Positions 38,423 through 47,554 of a DNA stretch of 64,000 nt are shown piece after piece. Each line of letters begins with the position of its first letter. Positions within the stretch are counted from its first letter, which is position 1. Below the pieces are notes generated by a model that saw only the letters and a program-made list of their open reading frames with translations, made no database searches and was not told where the DNA came from. Source of the DNA: Roseovarius dicentrarchi (GTDB lineage Bacteria > Pseudomonadota > Alphaproteobacteria > Rhodobacterales > Rhodobacteraceae); assembly GCF_003316635.1 (NCBI RefSeq), contig NZ_QNQP01000013.1, forward strand, positions 33,247 to 97,246, read 5' to 3'. A program made the translations under genes and the position numbers.

Positions 38423-40375
38423 TCAGTGATCTTTACGTTTGGACAGATAGTCCTCGGTGGTGCGCACCGCGGGACGCTCGCCCCCGGTGAAGGGGTTGTT
38501 TTGCGAATGGAACTGCGCCTGCACGCGGCAATTATCGCACATCTGGATCATCCGCGCAGCAGCCGGATTGGCGAACATCGCGTGTTTTCCGGCCAGTTTC
38601 TCCATGATCCGCTCGACCATTGATTTGACGCCAAAGAGGCTGCCGCATTCGACGCAGGCAAACGGCTCTTCCTCGTGCAGGACGGTCTGGCCAAGCGCGC
38701 TATCGGTCAGGTTCAGCTGCGGCTGCAAGGTGATGGCATCCTCGGGGCAGACATTGGCGCACAGGCCGCATTGCAGGCACGCCTCCTCCTGAAAGCGTAG
38801 CTGCGGCATGTCGGAGTTGTCCACCAGCGCGCCGGACGGGCAGAGCGACACGCACGCAAGGCAGAGCGTGCATGCATCGGTATCGACCAGAACGGCGCCA
38901 TATGGGGCGCCTGCGGGCAAGGGCAGGATATTGGCATCGGGTGACAGTGCCTTGGCCGCCAGCCGCGTGATCTGGCGGCGCGAGCCCATCGGCAGGATGG
39001 GGGTCGCGACCGGACTGGCCATGTCACGGTCAAACAGGTGATCGGACAGCGCGTCAGGGTCGGCGATGTCCAGCAAATCCACGGCACCCTCGGCCCCCAT
39101 CGCGGCGGCCAGTTCGGCCTGCGCCTGCACCACGTCGCGGTCGGTTTTCGGCGCCAGCAGGATATCCACCCCGGCAAAGCCACTGGCCAGCGCGCCCAGC
39201 ATTTCGGCATGGCCAAACATTGCCAAGGCTTCGATCTCCAGCGGGATGACATGGGCGGGCAGGCCGCGCCCGAACCGCGCGGCAAGGCGGATCATCTCGG
39301 CGCCGTGCGCGTCATGCACCAGCAGGGTGCCCGCCTCACCGCCCGCTTTGCGATAGGCGTCGGCCAGCGTGCCAATGCGGCGAAACACATGATCGACCGG
39401 CGGCGCGTCATAGCTGATCGCGCCCGAGGGGCAGACCGCCGAACAGGCGCCGCAGCCGGCGCAGATCAGCGGATCAATCGCCACATGTTCGCCCGCGGGC
39501 AGGATCGCGCCGGTGGGGCAGACGTTCAGGCAGTTCGAGCAGGCCGGCTGCTCGGCGCGCGAATGGGCGCAGAGCGAGGTCTCCAGCCGGATATGCAGCG
39601 GCTTCTCGAACGTGCCGATCATCTGACTGGCGGCCAGTATGGCATCGGCGACGGCGGGAAGGCTGCCGGGATCGGCGCGCAGATATCCGTCGCGCTTGTC
39701 CGGCGCGGGAAACAGGGGGGTGACGCCGGTCAGATCCAGGATCAGATCGCATTCGGACTGTGCGCCATCGCGCGGCGCGGTCAGCGTCGGCGCCCCGCGC
39801 CCGCCGGGGATCACCTGCTGAAACGCGTCTATCGTCAGGTTGAACCGGCCCAGCGTTCCCGCGATCTGCTCCAGCCGCCCGGCGCATATGTCATAGCGCG
39901 TCGTCACGGGAATATCGGCGTCGGCGGGGACCAGCACCGTCACGGCCAGGATATCGGCCAGCTTTTCGGCGGCGGCAAAGGCGTCCTCGGGCGCGCCAAG
40001 GATCAGGCAGGTGCCGTGCGAGGTGACATCGACAGTCTTGGGCAGCGGCTGCGGCAATGCCGCCTCCGCGACAAGCGCGGCCATTTTCGGGGCGGTCGCG
40101 GCGCTATCGGCCGTCCAGCCCGCGCGATCGCGAATATCGACGAAATCGGGCATGGGCGCGCCGATATCCTCGGCCAGATCGGCAAAGCGCGCCGCCTCCT
40201 GCTGGCAGGCGATCATCACGTCGCCGGCCTGCATGGCTGTGGCGGCCAGATCACTCTGGGATTGGCACAATGCGCTGTGCATTCGCGAACAGGCCACACC
40301 AGTCGCCGCGCTCAGTGCGGCGGCGTCGATGCTCTGGCTTCCGAGGCAATCACAGATCAGCAGGGTTTTCGTCAT
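38423..40375 (-). CDS. large multi-[4Fe-4S] ferredoxin protein of the Fdh locus
   Basis: The 650-residue protein has two pairs of ferredoxin motifs: CSNCLNVCPTGAI near residue 279 with CAGCGACSAVCPSGAI near 305, and CTLCLACVSLCPSGAL near 500 with CLQCGLCANVCPEDAI near 530. A further CVECG...C..C set near the C-terminus may bind another metal. The N-terminal 200 residues (LLICDCLGS..., several cysteines) are unlike a plain ferredoxin. No signal peptide, so cytoplasmic. AGGAGG lies five bases before the ATG at 40375; an in-frame ATG seven codons earlier is less well placed. First gene of the leftward operon; could carry electrons or clusters for Fdh. Confidence 0.88.
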   Translation of the reverse strand: MTKTLLICDCLGSQSIDAAALSAATGVACSRMHSALCQSQSDLAATAMQAGDVMIACQQEAARFADLAEDIGAPMPDFVDIRDRAGWTADSAATAPKMAALVAEAALPQPLPKTVDVTSHGTCLILGAPEDAFAAAEKLADILAVTVLVPADADIPVTTRYDICAGRLEQIAGTLGRFNLTIDAFQQVIPGGRGAPTLTAPRDGAQSECDLILDLTGVTPLFPAPDKRDGYLRADPGSLPAVADAILAASQMIGTFEKPLHIRLETSLCAHSRAEQPACSNCLNVCPTGAILPAGEHVAIDPLICAGCGACSAVCPSGAISYDAPPVDHVFRRIGTLADAYRKAGGEAGTLLVHDAHGAEMIRLAARFGRGLPAHVIPLEIEALAMFGHAEMLGALASGFAGVDILLAPKTDRDVVQAQAELAAAMGAEGAVDLLDIADPDALSDHLFDRDMASPVATPILPMGSRRQITRLAAKALSPDANILPLPAGAPYGAVLVDTDACTLCLACVSLCPSGALVDNSDMPQLRFQEEACLQCGLCANVCPEDAITLQPQLNLTDSALGQTVLHEEEPFACVECGSLFGVKSMVERIMEKLAGKHAMFANPAAARMIQMCDNCRVQAQFHSQNNPFTGGERPAVRTTEDYLSKRKDH

Positions 40376-40454
40376 GTCGCCTCCTTGGTGGTGCATAACT
40401 AGGCTGAAACGGCGGGGGATGAAAGGCGGTCGGAGCCTGTGGCGCGATCAAATC

Positions 40455-40470
40455 CGTGACATCGATCACA
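40455..40470. promoter_or_regulatory. CRP/FNR-superfamily palindrome between divergent Fdh operons
   Basis: CGTGA-N6-TCACA matches the CRP-type pattern TGTGA-N6-TCACA at all but the first base. It lies 67 bp from the DUF3305 ATG on one side and 80 bp from the ferredoxin ATG on the other, so one bound regulator could act on both operons. Confidence 0.45.
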
Positions 40471-40536
40471 ATCATCGGATTTGCCAATAGCTGGATTGAA
40501 TATCTTTATATTCCGTGTAGGCTACTGGCCTGACCT

Positions 40537-41142
40537 ATGAAATCAAACATGACTTTGCCAGCGGGTGCCAGCGTGTCTTTCGTCTTTCCAAATTCGCAGA
40601 CCATCCCTGTCGGGGTTGTGATCCGGAAATCGCCGGGCGTGACGCGGTGGGCGAAATGGGCATGGCGGGTTGTTGGCATATTGCCGGGCGCCGGCCCCGC
40701 AGACTGGAAGATTCTGCGCCGCGAGGGGGACGCGGTGGAGTATCACGCGGCGACCCTGCCGCTGGAGCTGTATGTATCCGATACCGAGGCCTACGCGCAC
40801 GAGCTTCAGACGCGTGCGCCGTCGGTTTATGTCGTGCTGTCCCCCGATGCGTCGGTGAAGGAAACACCGTGGAAAGTGACGCTGGTCACGGCGTCGCCGT
40901 ATGAGGGGCAGGATTACTGCGACTCGGCCGAGGTCATGGTTGAAAAGGTTCCCATGCCCGCAGGGATGCAGGCCTGGATCGGCGATTATCTGGCCCGCCA
41001 CCACGAGGAAGAGACGTTTATCAAGCGCAAACAGAAGAAAACGCGCGTTGATGATGTGGAGGACGGCAGAGGCGATCCACGCATCGCGCAGCAAAGCGAT
41101 GTCTACCGGTCGCCCCGTCTGCGCAAGGCAGCGTCAAAATGA
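40537..41142 (+). CDS. DUF3305-type formate dehydrogenase accessory protein
   Basis: The 201-residue protein includes IPVGVVIRKSPGVTRWAKWA near residue 22 and YHAATLPLELYVSDTEAYAH near 68, the pattern of DUF3305, followed by PSVYVVL and a basic C-terminus. It has no signal peptide. DUF3305 genes are regularly first in alphaproteobacterial fdh operons with DUF3306. Function undefined; probably maturation. It overlaps DUF3306 by four bases. Confidence 0.85.
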   Translation: MKSNMTLPAGASVSFVFPNSQTIPVGVVIRKSPGVTRWAKWAWRVVGILPGAGPADWKILRREGDAVEYHAATLPLELYVSDTEAYAHELQTRAPSVYVVLSPDASVKETPWKVTLVTASPYEGQDYCDSAEVMVEKVPMPAGMQAWIGDYLARHHEEETFIKRKQKKTRVDDVEDGRGDPRIAQQSDVYRSPRLRKAASK

Positions 41143-41729
41143 GCCATACCGCCCCATTCTGGGACCGCCGCCGCGCCGCCCTGCGCGCCGAAGCCGAGGC
41201 CGAGGCCGCCGCCCGAGAGGCCGCCGCCGAGGCCGCGCAGCAGCAGGCGCAGGCGGAAAAGACAGATGATGAAATCCTGACCGAGCTGGGCCTGCCGGAC
41301 CCCGACACACTGGCCAAGGGCGATGATTTCGCCGCCTTCATGGCCAAGGCGGTGCCCGAGCATATTCGCAAGCGCGCGCTGCGCAAATTGTGGCGCAGCA
41401 ACCCGGTGCTGGCCTGCGTCGACGGGCTGAACGACTATGACGACGACTATCTGTCCGGCAGTGTTGGCAACGCGCCGGTGCAGACCAGCTATCAGGTGGG
41501 CCGCGGCCTGCTGGCGCATGTGCTGGAGGTCGCGCAGTCGGGTGACGTAGCGGAAGACGCGCCTGCGACCCTCGACACGGAAGCGGCTTTCGCCGATGCT
41601 GAGACCCCACGGGATGCGGCGGAGGATGCCAATGATGCCTCCGGCACCGTAGCACCGCCTGCGCCGCCCGAGGTGGATATCGGCAGGCCGCGCCGGATGG
41701 TCTTTTACTTCGACGGGAACAGCGCATGA
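41139..41729 (+). CDS. DUF3306-type formate dehydrogenase accessory protein
   Basis: The 196-residue protein starts FWDRRRAALRAEAEAEAAAR, a charged coiled-coil-like segment to about residue 45. The conserved central region KAVPEHIRKRALRKLWRSNP near 70 and LNDYDDDY near 95 follow, then a low-complexity acidic tail. This is the DUF3306 layout. It overlaps both neighbours by four bases. Function unknown; the helix-rich form would suit a chaperone-like role. Confidence 0.85.
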   Translation: MSHTAPFWDRRRAALRAEAEAEAAAREAAAEAAQQQAQAEKTDDEILTELGLPDPDTLAKGDDFAAFMAKAVPEHIRKRALRKLWRSNPVLACVDGLNDYDDDYLSGSVGNAPVQTSYQVGRGLLAHVLEVAQSGDVAEDAPATLDTEAAFADAETPRDAAEDANDASGTVAPPAPPEVDIGRPRRMVFYFDGNSA

Positions 41730-42334
41730 CAGTTGCACAGCCCCATTTCCAGATCGACGAAGAGGACCGCCTGCGCGCGGATCTGTATAACTATCTGGGC
41801 GCCATGCTGGCCGGTCCGCCGGACGAGATGCTGCTGGCGCAAACCGCGGCCCTGACGGGCGGCGATACGGCGCTTGGCCGCGCGATTGACGGTCTGGCGC
41901 GGGTCGCCAAAGTGACCCGGCCCAAAGCGGCGCGGACGGAATACAACGCGCTGTTCATCGGTCTGGGCCGGGGTGAGCTGCTGCCATATGCCAGCTACTA
42001 CATGACCGGATTCCTGAACGAAAAGCCGCTGGCAAACCTGCGCGCCGACATGGCGCGCCTCAGGATCAGCCGCGCCGAGAACACGTTCGAGCCGGAGGAC
42101 AACATCGCCTCCCTGATGGAGATGATGGGCGGGATGATTGTCGGGCGCTTTGGCGCGGCGGCAACTTTGCCGCAGCAAAAAGAGTTCTATAACAAGCATA
42201 TCGGCCCATGGGCGACGCATTTCTACACCGACCTGCAAGGGGCCAGGGCATCGGTTCTCTATGCCTCGGTCGGGGCCGTGGGCGCCGCGTTTCTGGGCAT
42301 CGAGCAGGAAGCGTTTCGAATGGCGGCGGGCTGA
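41726..42334 (+). CDS. TorD/DMSO-reductase-type molecular chaperone
   Basis: TorD-family proteins bind the Tat signal of molybdoenzymes and keep them folded for cofactor insertion. The 202-residue all-helical protein shows DEEDRLRADLYNYLGAMLAG at residues 11-30, RTEYNALFIGLGRGELLPYA near 71 with YYMTGFLNEKPLANLRADM, and NKHIGPWATHFYTDLQ near 155. It sits just before the Tat-signal genes of the operon, so its client is very probably the Fdh alpha subunit. Confidence 0.88.
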   Translation: MTVAQPHFQIDEEDRLRADLYNYLGAMLAGPPDEMLLAQTAALTGGDTALGRAIDGLARVAKVTRPKAARTEYNALFIGLGRGELLPYASYYMTGFLNEKPLANLRADMARLRISRAENTFEPEDNIASLMEMMGGMIVGRFGAAATLPQQKEFYNKHIGPWATHFYTDLQGARASVLYASVGAVGAAFLGIEQEAFRMAAG

Positions 42335-42399
42335 TGGCCTGCCGGGCAATACGTGGCCGCGGCCACGATGATGACACGACGCACGAAGGGAGCTTCGAG

Positions 42400-42591
42400 A
42401 TGACGGACACGAAACAGGGCACAACCCGCCGCAATTTTCTGAAGATCGCAGGCACCGCCGTGCCGGGCGCGCTGGCCGTGGCAACCGGCGCCAGCGCCGC
42501 GCAGGACGCGCCCGCCGAGGTGGACCTGTCATCGCAGGTGATGCAGGACACGGAACATACCCGCGCCTATCTGGCCAGCGCGCGTTTCTAA
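42400..42591 (+). CDS. formate dehydrogenase region Tat-signal peptide protein
   Basis: The 63-residue protein carries a Tat motif TTRRNFLKIAG at residues 8-18 and a hydrophobic stretch ending ATGASAAQD. Its short mature part ends EHTRAYLASARF. It matches the small "formate dehydrogenase region TAT target" family in position and size. AAGGGAG lies about nine bases before ATG 42400. Role unknown; suggested partners are Fdh or its chaperone. Confidence 0.85.
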   Translation: MTDTKQGTTRRNFLKIAGTAVPGALAVATGASAAQDAPAEVDLSSQVMQDTEHTRAYLASARF

Positions 42592-42692
42592 CGCTGCGCT
42601 TTTAATACGGTGCGTCCCGCCCGGCACCATCGCGGCAGGGACCACATGACAGTGACCAAGACTGCGGCAGCGCAGAAGTAGGGAGACAGACC

Positions 42693-45600
42693 ATGCTCAG
42701 GAAAAAGACCAATGGCACCACGCGCCGCCCCGGCAGGCCGTCCCCGGCGCCTGCCGCGAACTCGAACGTAGATCGCCGCACATTCCTGCGCGGCTCGGGC
42801 CTTGCCATCGGCGGTCTGGCCGCTGTTGCCGCGACCGGCGGCACGGTATCGCAGGCAACGGCGCAATCCGCCGTGGAGCGTGTGATTGATATCAAGAAAT
42901 CGGTTTGCACGCACTGCTCGGTCGGCTGCACGGTGATTGCCGAGGTCGATAACGGCGTCTGGATCGGGCAGGAGCCCGGCTTTGACAGCCCGTTCAACAT
43001 GGGCGCCCATTGCGCCAAGGGCGCATCGGTGCGCGAGCATGCCCATGGCGAGCGTCGCCTGAAATACCCGATGAAAAAAGAAGGCGGTGAATGGGTTCGC
43101 ATCAGCTGGGAACAGGCGATCAACGAGATCGGTGATGGCATGATGAAGATCCGCGACGAAAGCGGCCCGGATTCCGTCTATTGGCTGGGATCGGCCAAGC
43201 ATAACAACGAACAGGCCTATCTTTTCCGCAAGTTTGCCGCTTATTGGGGCACCAACAACGTCGACCATCAGGCGCGGATCTGCCACTCGACCACCGTGGC
43301 GGGCGTGGCCAATACATGGGGCTACGGCGCCATGACCAACAGCTATAACGACATCCACAATTCCAAGGCGATGTTCCTGATCGGCTCCAACCCTGCCGAG
43401 GCCCACCCGGTGTCCCTGCTGCATATCCTCAAGGCCAAGGAGGAGAACAACGCGCCGCTGATCGTCTGCGATCCGCGTTTCACCCGCACGGCGGCGCATG
43501 CCGATGAATATGTCCGCTTCCGCCCCGGCAGCGACGTGGCACTGGTCTGGGGCATCCTGTGGCACATTTTCGAAAACGGCTGGGAGGACAAGGAATTCAT
43601 CCGCACCCGTGTCTGGGGCATGGACCAGATCCGCGACGAGGTGAAGGCCTGGACCCCCGAAGAGGTGGAGCGCGTCACCGGCGCCCCCGGCGAACAGCTG
43701 GAGCGTGTCGCGCGCACGCTGGCCAACAACCGTCCCGGCACCGTCGTCTGGTGCATGGGCGGCACGCAGCACAGCAACGGCAACAACAACACGCGCGCCT
43801 ATTGCATCCTGCAACTGGCCCTTGGCAACATGGGCCGCGCGGGCGGCGGCACCAACATTTTCCGCGGCCATGACAACGTGCAGGGCGCGACCGATTTCGG
43901 CGTCGTGGCCGACTCGCTGCCGGGTTATTACGGCCTGGCCGAAGGGTCGTGGGCGCATTGGGCGCGCGTCTGGGAGGAGGATCTGGACTGGCTCAAGGGC
44001 CGTTTTTCCGATGCCTCGGTCGGCGATACCAAGATGATGAACCTGACCGGCATCCCGGTCAGCCGCTGGATCGACGGCGTGCTGGAGGACAAGGCCAATC
44101 TGGACCAGCCCGACAACACCCGCTGCATGGTTCTGTGGGGTCATGCGCCAAACTCGCAAACCCGCATGAAGGAAATGAAAACCGCGATGGAGCGGCTGGA
44201 TATGCTGGTCGTCGTCGACCCCTATCCGACCGTATCCGCCGTAATGCAGGACCGCACCGATGGCGTCTATCTGCTGCCGGCTTGCACGCAATTTGAGACG
44301 CGCGGCTCGGCCACGGCCTCCAACCGGTCGCTGCAATGGCGCGAGCGGGTGTTTGAGCCGCTGTTTGAATCGCTGCCCGATCACACGATCATGGCAAAGT
44401 TTGCCGAGAAATTCGGCTTTCATGACAAGCTGTTCCGCAACATCGCCATCGACGAGGGCGGCGAGCCGAATGTCGAGGATATCACCCGCGAATACAATCG
44501 CGGCATGTGGACCATCGGCTACACCGGGCAAAGCCCGGAGCGGCTGAAGATGCACATGGAAAACCAGCACACCTTTGACCGCACGACGCTGCGCGCCAAT
44601 GGCGGACCGGCAGACGGTGATTTCTACGGCCTGCCATGGCCCTGCTGGGGCACGCCCGAGATGAAGCATCCCGGCACGGCGCTGCTGTATGATATGTCGA
44701 TCCCCGTGGCCGAAGGCGGCCTGACCTTCCGCGCCCGTTTCGGGGTGGAGCGTGACGGCGAAAACCTGCTGGCCGAGGGCGTCTATTCCAAGGGGTCCGA
44801 GATCAAGGATGGCTATCCCGAATTCACCGTGCAGATGCTGCGCGATCTGGGATGGGACGGCGATCTGACCGAGGACGAGATGGCCAGCATCAACGCCGTT
44901 GCCGGTTATCCCGAAGGCGCGCCGCTGACGACCGCGCCCGCCGACGATGGCGGCTCGGGCGAGGATGCGGAAGTGGGCGAGACATCGCAGCAGGGCGAAA
45001 TTCCATCCGATTATCAGGAAAAATCCGGCGGCGTGAACTGGAAAACCGATCTGTCGGGCGGCATTCAACGGGTTGCCATCGCGCATGGCTGCGCCCCCTT
45101 CGGCAACGCCAAGGCGCGGGCCGTGGTCTGGACCTTCCCCGATCCGGTGCCGGTCCACCGCGAGCCGCTCTATTCCAATCGCCGCGATCTGGTGGCCGAC
45201 TATCCGACCTACGAGGACAAGAAGTTCTGGCGCGTGCCGACGATGTACGCCTCGATCCAGAAGAACGACTTTTCCAAGGATTATCCGATCATCCTGACCT
45301 CCGGCCGTCTGGTCGAGTACGAGGGCGGGGGCGAGGAAACCCGCTCGAACCCCTGGCTGGCCGAGTTGCAGCAGGATATGTTTGTCGAGATCAACACGCG
45401 CGACGCCAACAACCTGGGCGTGCGCGACGGCGCGCAAGTCTGGGTCGAAGGGCCCGAGGGCGGCAAGGTCAAGGTGATGGCCATGGTGACCGAGCGCGTG
45501 GGCGAGGGCGTGGCGTTCATGCCCTTCCACTTCGGCGGGCATTTCGAGGGCAAGGATCTGCGCGATAAATACCCCGAAGGGGCCGACCCCTATGTGCTGG

Positions 45601-45695
45601 GCGAGTCGTCGAACATCGCACAGACCTATGGATATGACAGCGTGACCCAGATGCAGGAGACCAAAGCGACCCTCTGCAAGATCTGGACAGCATAA
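42693..45695 (+). CDS. fdhA: formate dehydrogenase alpha (catalytic) subunit, cysteine type
   Basis: This Mo/W-bis-MGD enzyme oxidises formate on the periplasmic side. The 1000-residue precursor has a Tat signal DRRTFLRGSGLAIGG (R28-R29), a [4Fe-4S] motif at C72, C75, C79 and C107, and the metal ligand in ARICHSTT, C197 followed by H198. The ligand is cysteine, not selenocysteine, so no SECIS element is needed. The C-terminal part (about 790-1000) has the molybdopterin-binding cap (TSGRLVEYEGGGEETRSNPW). An acidic low-complexity stretch lies near residue 750-775. AGGGAGA precedes the ATG. Confidence 0.95.
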   Translation: MLRKKTNGTTRRPGRPSPAPAANSNVDRRTFLRGSGLAIGGLAAVAATGGTVSQATAQSAVERVIDIKKSVCTHCSVGCTVIAEVDNGVWIGQEPGFDSPFNMGAHCAKGASVREHAHGERRLKYPMKKEGGEWVRISWEQAINEIGDGMMKIRDESGPDSVYWLGSAKHNNEQAYLFRKFAAYWGTNNVDHQARICHSTTVAGVANTWGYGAMTNSYNDIHNSKAMFLIGSNPAEAHPVSLLHILKAKEENNAPLIVCDPRFTRTAAHADEYVRFRPGSDVALVWGILWHIFENGWEDKEFIRTRVWGMDQIRDEVKAWTPEEVERVTGAPGEQLERVARTLANNRPGTVVWCMGGTQHSNGNNNTRAYCILQLALGNMGRAGGGTNIFRGHDNVQGATDFGVVADSLPGYYGLAEGSWAHWARVWEEDLDWLKGRFSDASVGDTKMMNLTGIPVSRWIDGVLEDKANLDQPDNTRCMVLWGHAPNSQTRMKEMKTAMERLDMLVVVDPYPTVSAVMQDRTDGVYLLPACTQFETRGSATASNRSLQWRERVFEPLFESLPDHTIMAKFAEKFGFHDKLFRNIAIDEGGEPNVEDITREYNRGMWTIGYTGQSPERLKMHMENQHTFDRTTLRANGGPADGDFYGLPWPCWGTPEMKHPGTALLYDMSIPVAEGGLTFRARFGVERDGENLLAEGVYSKGSEIKDGYPEFTVQMLRDLGWDGDLTEDEMASINAVAGYPEGAPLTTAPADDGGSGEDAEVGETSQQGEIPSDYQEKSGGVNWKTDLSGGIQRVAIAHGCAPFGNAKARAVVWTFPDPVPVHREPLYSNRRDLVADYPTYEDKKFWRVPTMYASIQKNDFSKDYPIILTSGRLVEYEGGGEETRSNPWLAELQQDMFVEINTRDANNLGVRDGAQVWVEGPEGGKVKVMAMVTERVGEGVAFMPFHFGGHFEGKDLRDKYPEGADPYVLGESSNIAQTYGYDSVTQMQETKATLCKIWTA

Positions 45696-45706
45696 GGAGC
45701 CGAAGA

Positions 45707-46327
45707 ATGGCACGAGCAAAGTTTCTCTGCGACGCTGAACGCTGCATCGAATGCAACGCCTGCGTCACCGCCTGCAAGAACGAACACGAGGTGCCGTGGG
45801 GCATCAACCGCCGCAAGGTGGTCACGATCAACGACGGCAAACCGGGCGAGCGGTCAATTTCGGTCGCCTGCATGCATTGCTCGGACGCGCCCTGCATGGC
45901 GGTCTGCCCTGTCGATTGCTTCTATCAGACCGCCGACGGGATCGTGCTGCACTCCAAGGATCTGTGCATTGGCTGCGGCTATTGCTTCTACGCGTGCCCG
46001 TTCGGCGCGCCGCAATACCCGCAGGCAGGCAATTTCGGATCACGCGGCAAGATGGACAAATGCACCTTCTGCGCCGGCGGCCCCGAGGAAAATCATTCTG
46101 CCGCCGAATTCGCCAAATACGGTCGCAACCGGATCGCCGAAGGCAAGCTGCCGCTCTGCGCCGAAATGTGCTCGACCAAGGCGCTGCTGGCGGGGGATGG
46201 CGATGACGTGTCGACCATCTACCGCGAGCGGATCGTCGCACGCGGCTTTGGCGCTGGCGCCTGGGGCTGGGGCACCGCTTATGGCCAAAAGGGCCGGTCG
46301 GGAACCCGCATGGGAACCGGCGAATAA
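45707..46327 (+). CDS. fdhB: formate dehydrogenase beta subunit, 4x[4Fe-4S]
   Basis: The electron-transfer subunit passes electrons from the catalytic subunit to the membrane cytochrome. The 206 residues have four cluster motifs: CDAERCIECNACVTACKNE near residue 6, CMHCSDAPCMAVCPVDC near 54, CIGCGYCFYACPFGAP near 88, and CTFCAGG near 120 with further ligands in LCAEMCSTKALLAG. It lacks its own Tat signal and is presumably exported with the alpha subunit. AAGGAG lies before the ATG, 11 bases after fdhA. Confidence 0.95.
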   Translation: MARAKFLCDAERCIECNACVTACKNEHEVPWGINRRKVVTINDGKPGERSISVACMHCSDAPCMAVCPVDCFYQTADGIVLHSKDLCIGCGYCFYACPFGAPQYPQAGNFGSRGKMDKCTFCAGGPEENHSAAEFAKYGRNRIAEGKLPLCAEMCSTKALLAGDGDDVSTIYRERIVARGFGAGAWGWGTAYGQKGRSGTRMGTGE

Positions 46328-46368
46328 CCGCGCGCTGCGTTGAACCGCACAAGGTAAGGATCGCCCAT

Positions 46369-47553
46369 ATGCTTCGCTTTTTTGCCGCTTTGGTCTTGGC
46401 TCTGGGCCTGTCTGTTCCTGCCATCGCGCAGGAGGGCGCGGCAGCCCCGCGCGCCGAAACCGGCGGGGCGCAAACGCTGGACGATATCCTGCGCAGGCAG
46501 GCCCAGCAAAAGGTGGATGATGAATTCCGCCGCTCCAACACCGGCGATCCGGCGGCTGCGGCGCCTATCACGGCGCCGCTGGGCACACGCGGCGGACAGT
46601 CAGATTCCGATCTGTGGCGCGCATTGCGTTATGATACCGCAGATGTGACGACGCAGACGCGCGGACCGGCTGCGCGGGTGCTGATACAGGACGGCGGCAT
46701 GTGGTGGCTGAAATTCCGCGAAGGCCCGCTGCTGATCTACGGCGCCGCGCTTTTGGGTGGTACGCTGCTGCTGCTGGCGCTGTTCTACCTCATCCGTGGG
46801 CGCATTCGCATCAAGGGCGAAAAAACGGGGCGCACGATCACCCGTTTCAGCGGGGTCGAGCGGTTCGGTCACTGGCTGCTGGCCAGCTCCTTCCTGATCC
46901 TGGGTCTGACCGGGCTGATCTCCCTTTTCGGGCGCAAGGTTCTGATCCCGGCCTTCGGGCATGAGGCCTTTGCCACCCTCGCGACAGGGACGAAGTGGAT
47001 TCATAACAACATCTCATGGGCGTTCATGATCGCGCTGGTGATCATCTTTGTGTTCTGGGTGGTGCATAACCTGCCCGACCGCACCGATTTGAACTGGCTG
47101 GCCAAGGGCGGCGGCATCTTCGGCAAGGGCCATCCCCCGGCCAAGAAATTCAACGCCGGGCAAAAGCTGATTTTCTGGTCGGTGATCATCCTCGGCGGGT
47201 CGATTTCCGCCTCCGGGCTGTCGCTGTTGTTTCCGTTCGAATTCAACATGTTCGGCGCCACCTTTGCCAAGCTGAACGCAATCGGCGCGCCCGGCTGGGT
47301 CGGGCTGGACCCGCTGGCCTATCCGCTGACCCCGCAGGAGGAAATGCAATATGCGCAGCTATGGCATGCCATCCTCAGCCTGATCCTGACCGCCATCATC
47401 TTTGCGCATATCTATATCGGCAGCATCGGGATGGAGGGCGCGTTCGATGCCATGGGCAGCGGCGATGTCGAAGAGCAGTGGGCGCGCGAACATCACAGCC
47501 TGTGGGTGGATGATCTGCGCGCGTCCGAGATCAGCCAAGGCAAGGAGGCGTAG
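46369..47553 (+). CDS. fdhC: formate dehydrogenase gamma subunit, membrane cytochrome b
   Basis: The 394-residue protein anchors the enzyme and hands electrons to quinone. It has a signal peptide (residues 1-20, ending AIAQEG), an Ala/Gln-rich periplasmic extension to about 115, then five hydrophobic helices. The haem-ligating region includes RFSGVERFGHWLLASSFLIL near 161, WIHNNISWAFM near 210, and HAILSLILTAIIFAHIYIG near 332. The periplasmic extension before the first helix is longer than in E. coli FdnI and resembles other alphaproteobacterial forms. Confidence 0.93.
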   Translation: MLRFFAALVLALGLSVPAIAQEGAAAPRAETGGAQTLDDILRRQAQQKVDDEFRRSNTGDPAAAAPITAPLGTRGGQSDSDLWRALRYDTADVTTQTRGPAARVLIQDGGMWWLKFREGPLLIYGAALLGGTLLLLALFYLIRGRIRIKGEKTGRTITRFSGVERFGHWLLASSFLILGLTGLISLFGRKVLIPAFGHEAFATLATGTKWIHNNISWAFMIALVIIFVFWVVHNLPDRTDLNWLAKGGGIFGKGHPPAKKFNAGQKLIFWSVIILGGSISASGLSLLFPFEFNMFGATFAKLNAIGAPGWVGLDPLAYPLTPQEEMQYAQLWHAILSLILTAIIFAHIYIGSIGMEGAFDAMGSGDVEEQWAREHHSLWVDDLRASEISQGKEA

Positions 47554-47554
47554 A

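Noticed and set aside
42693..45695. Selenocysteine in the formate dehydrogenase
   Set aside because: No in-frame TGA occurs; the ligand position (residue 197) is a plain cysteine codon.
42588..45719. Open frame of more than 1000 codons opposite the Fdh alpha subunit
   Set aside because: The same GC artefact; fdhA on the plus strand has complete motifs. No ribosome site or domain pattern supports the antisense frame.
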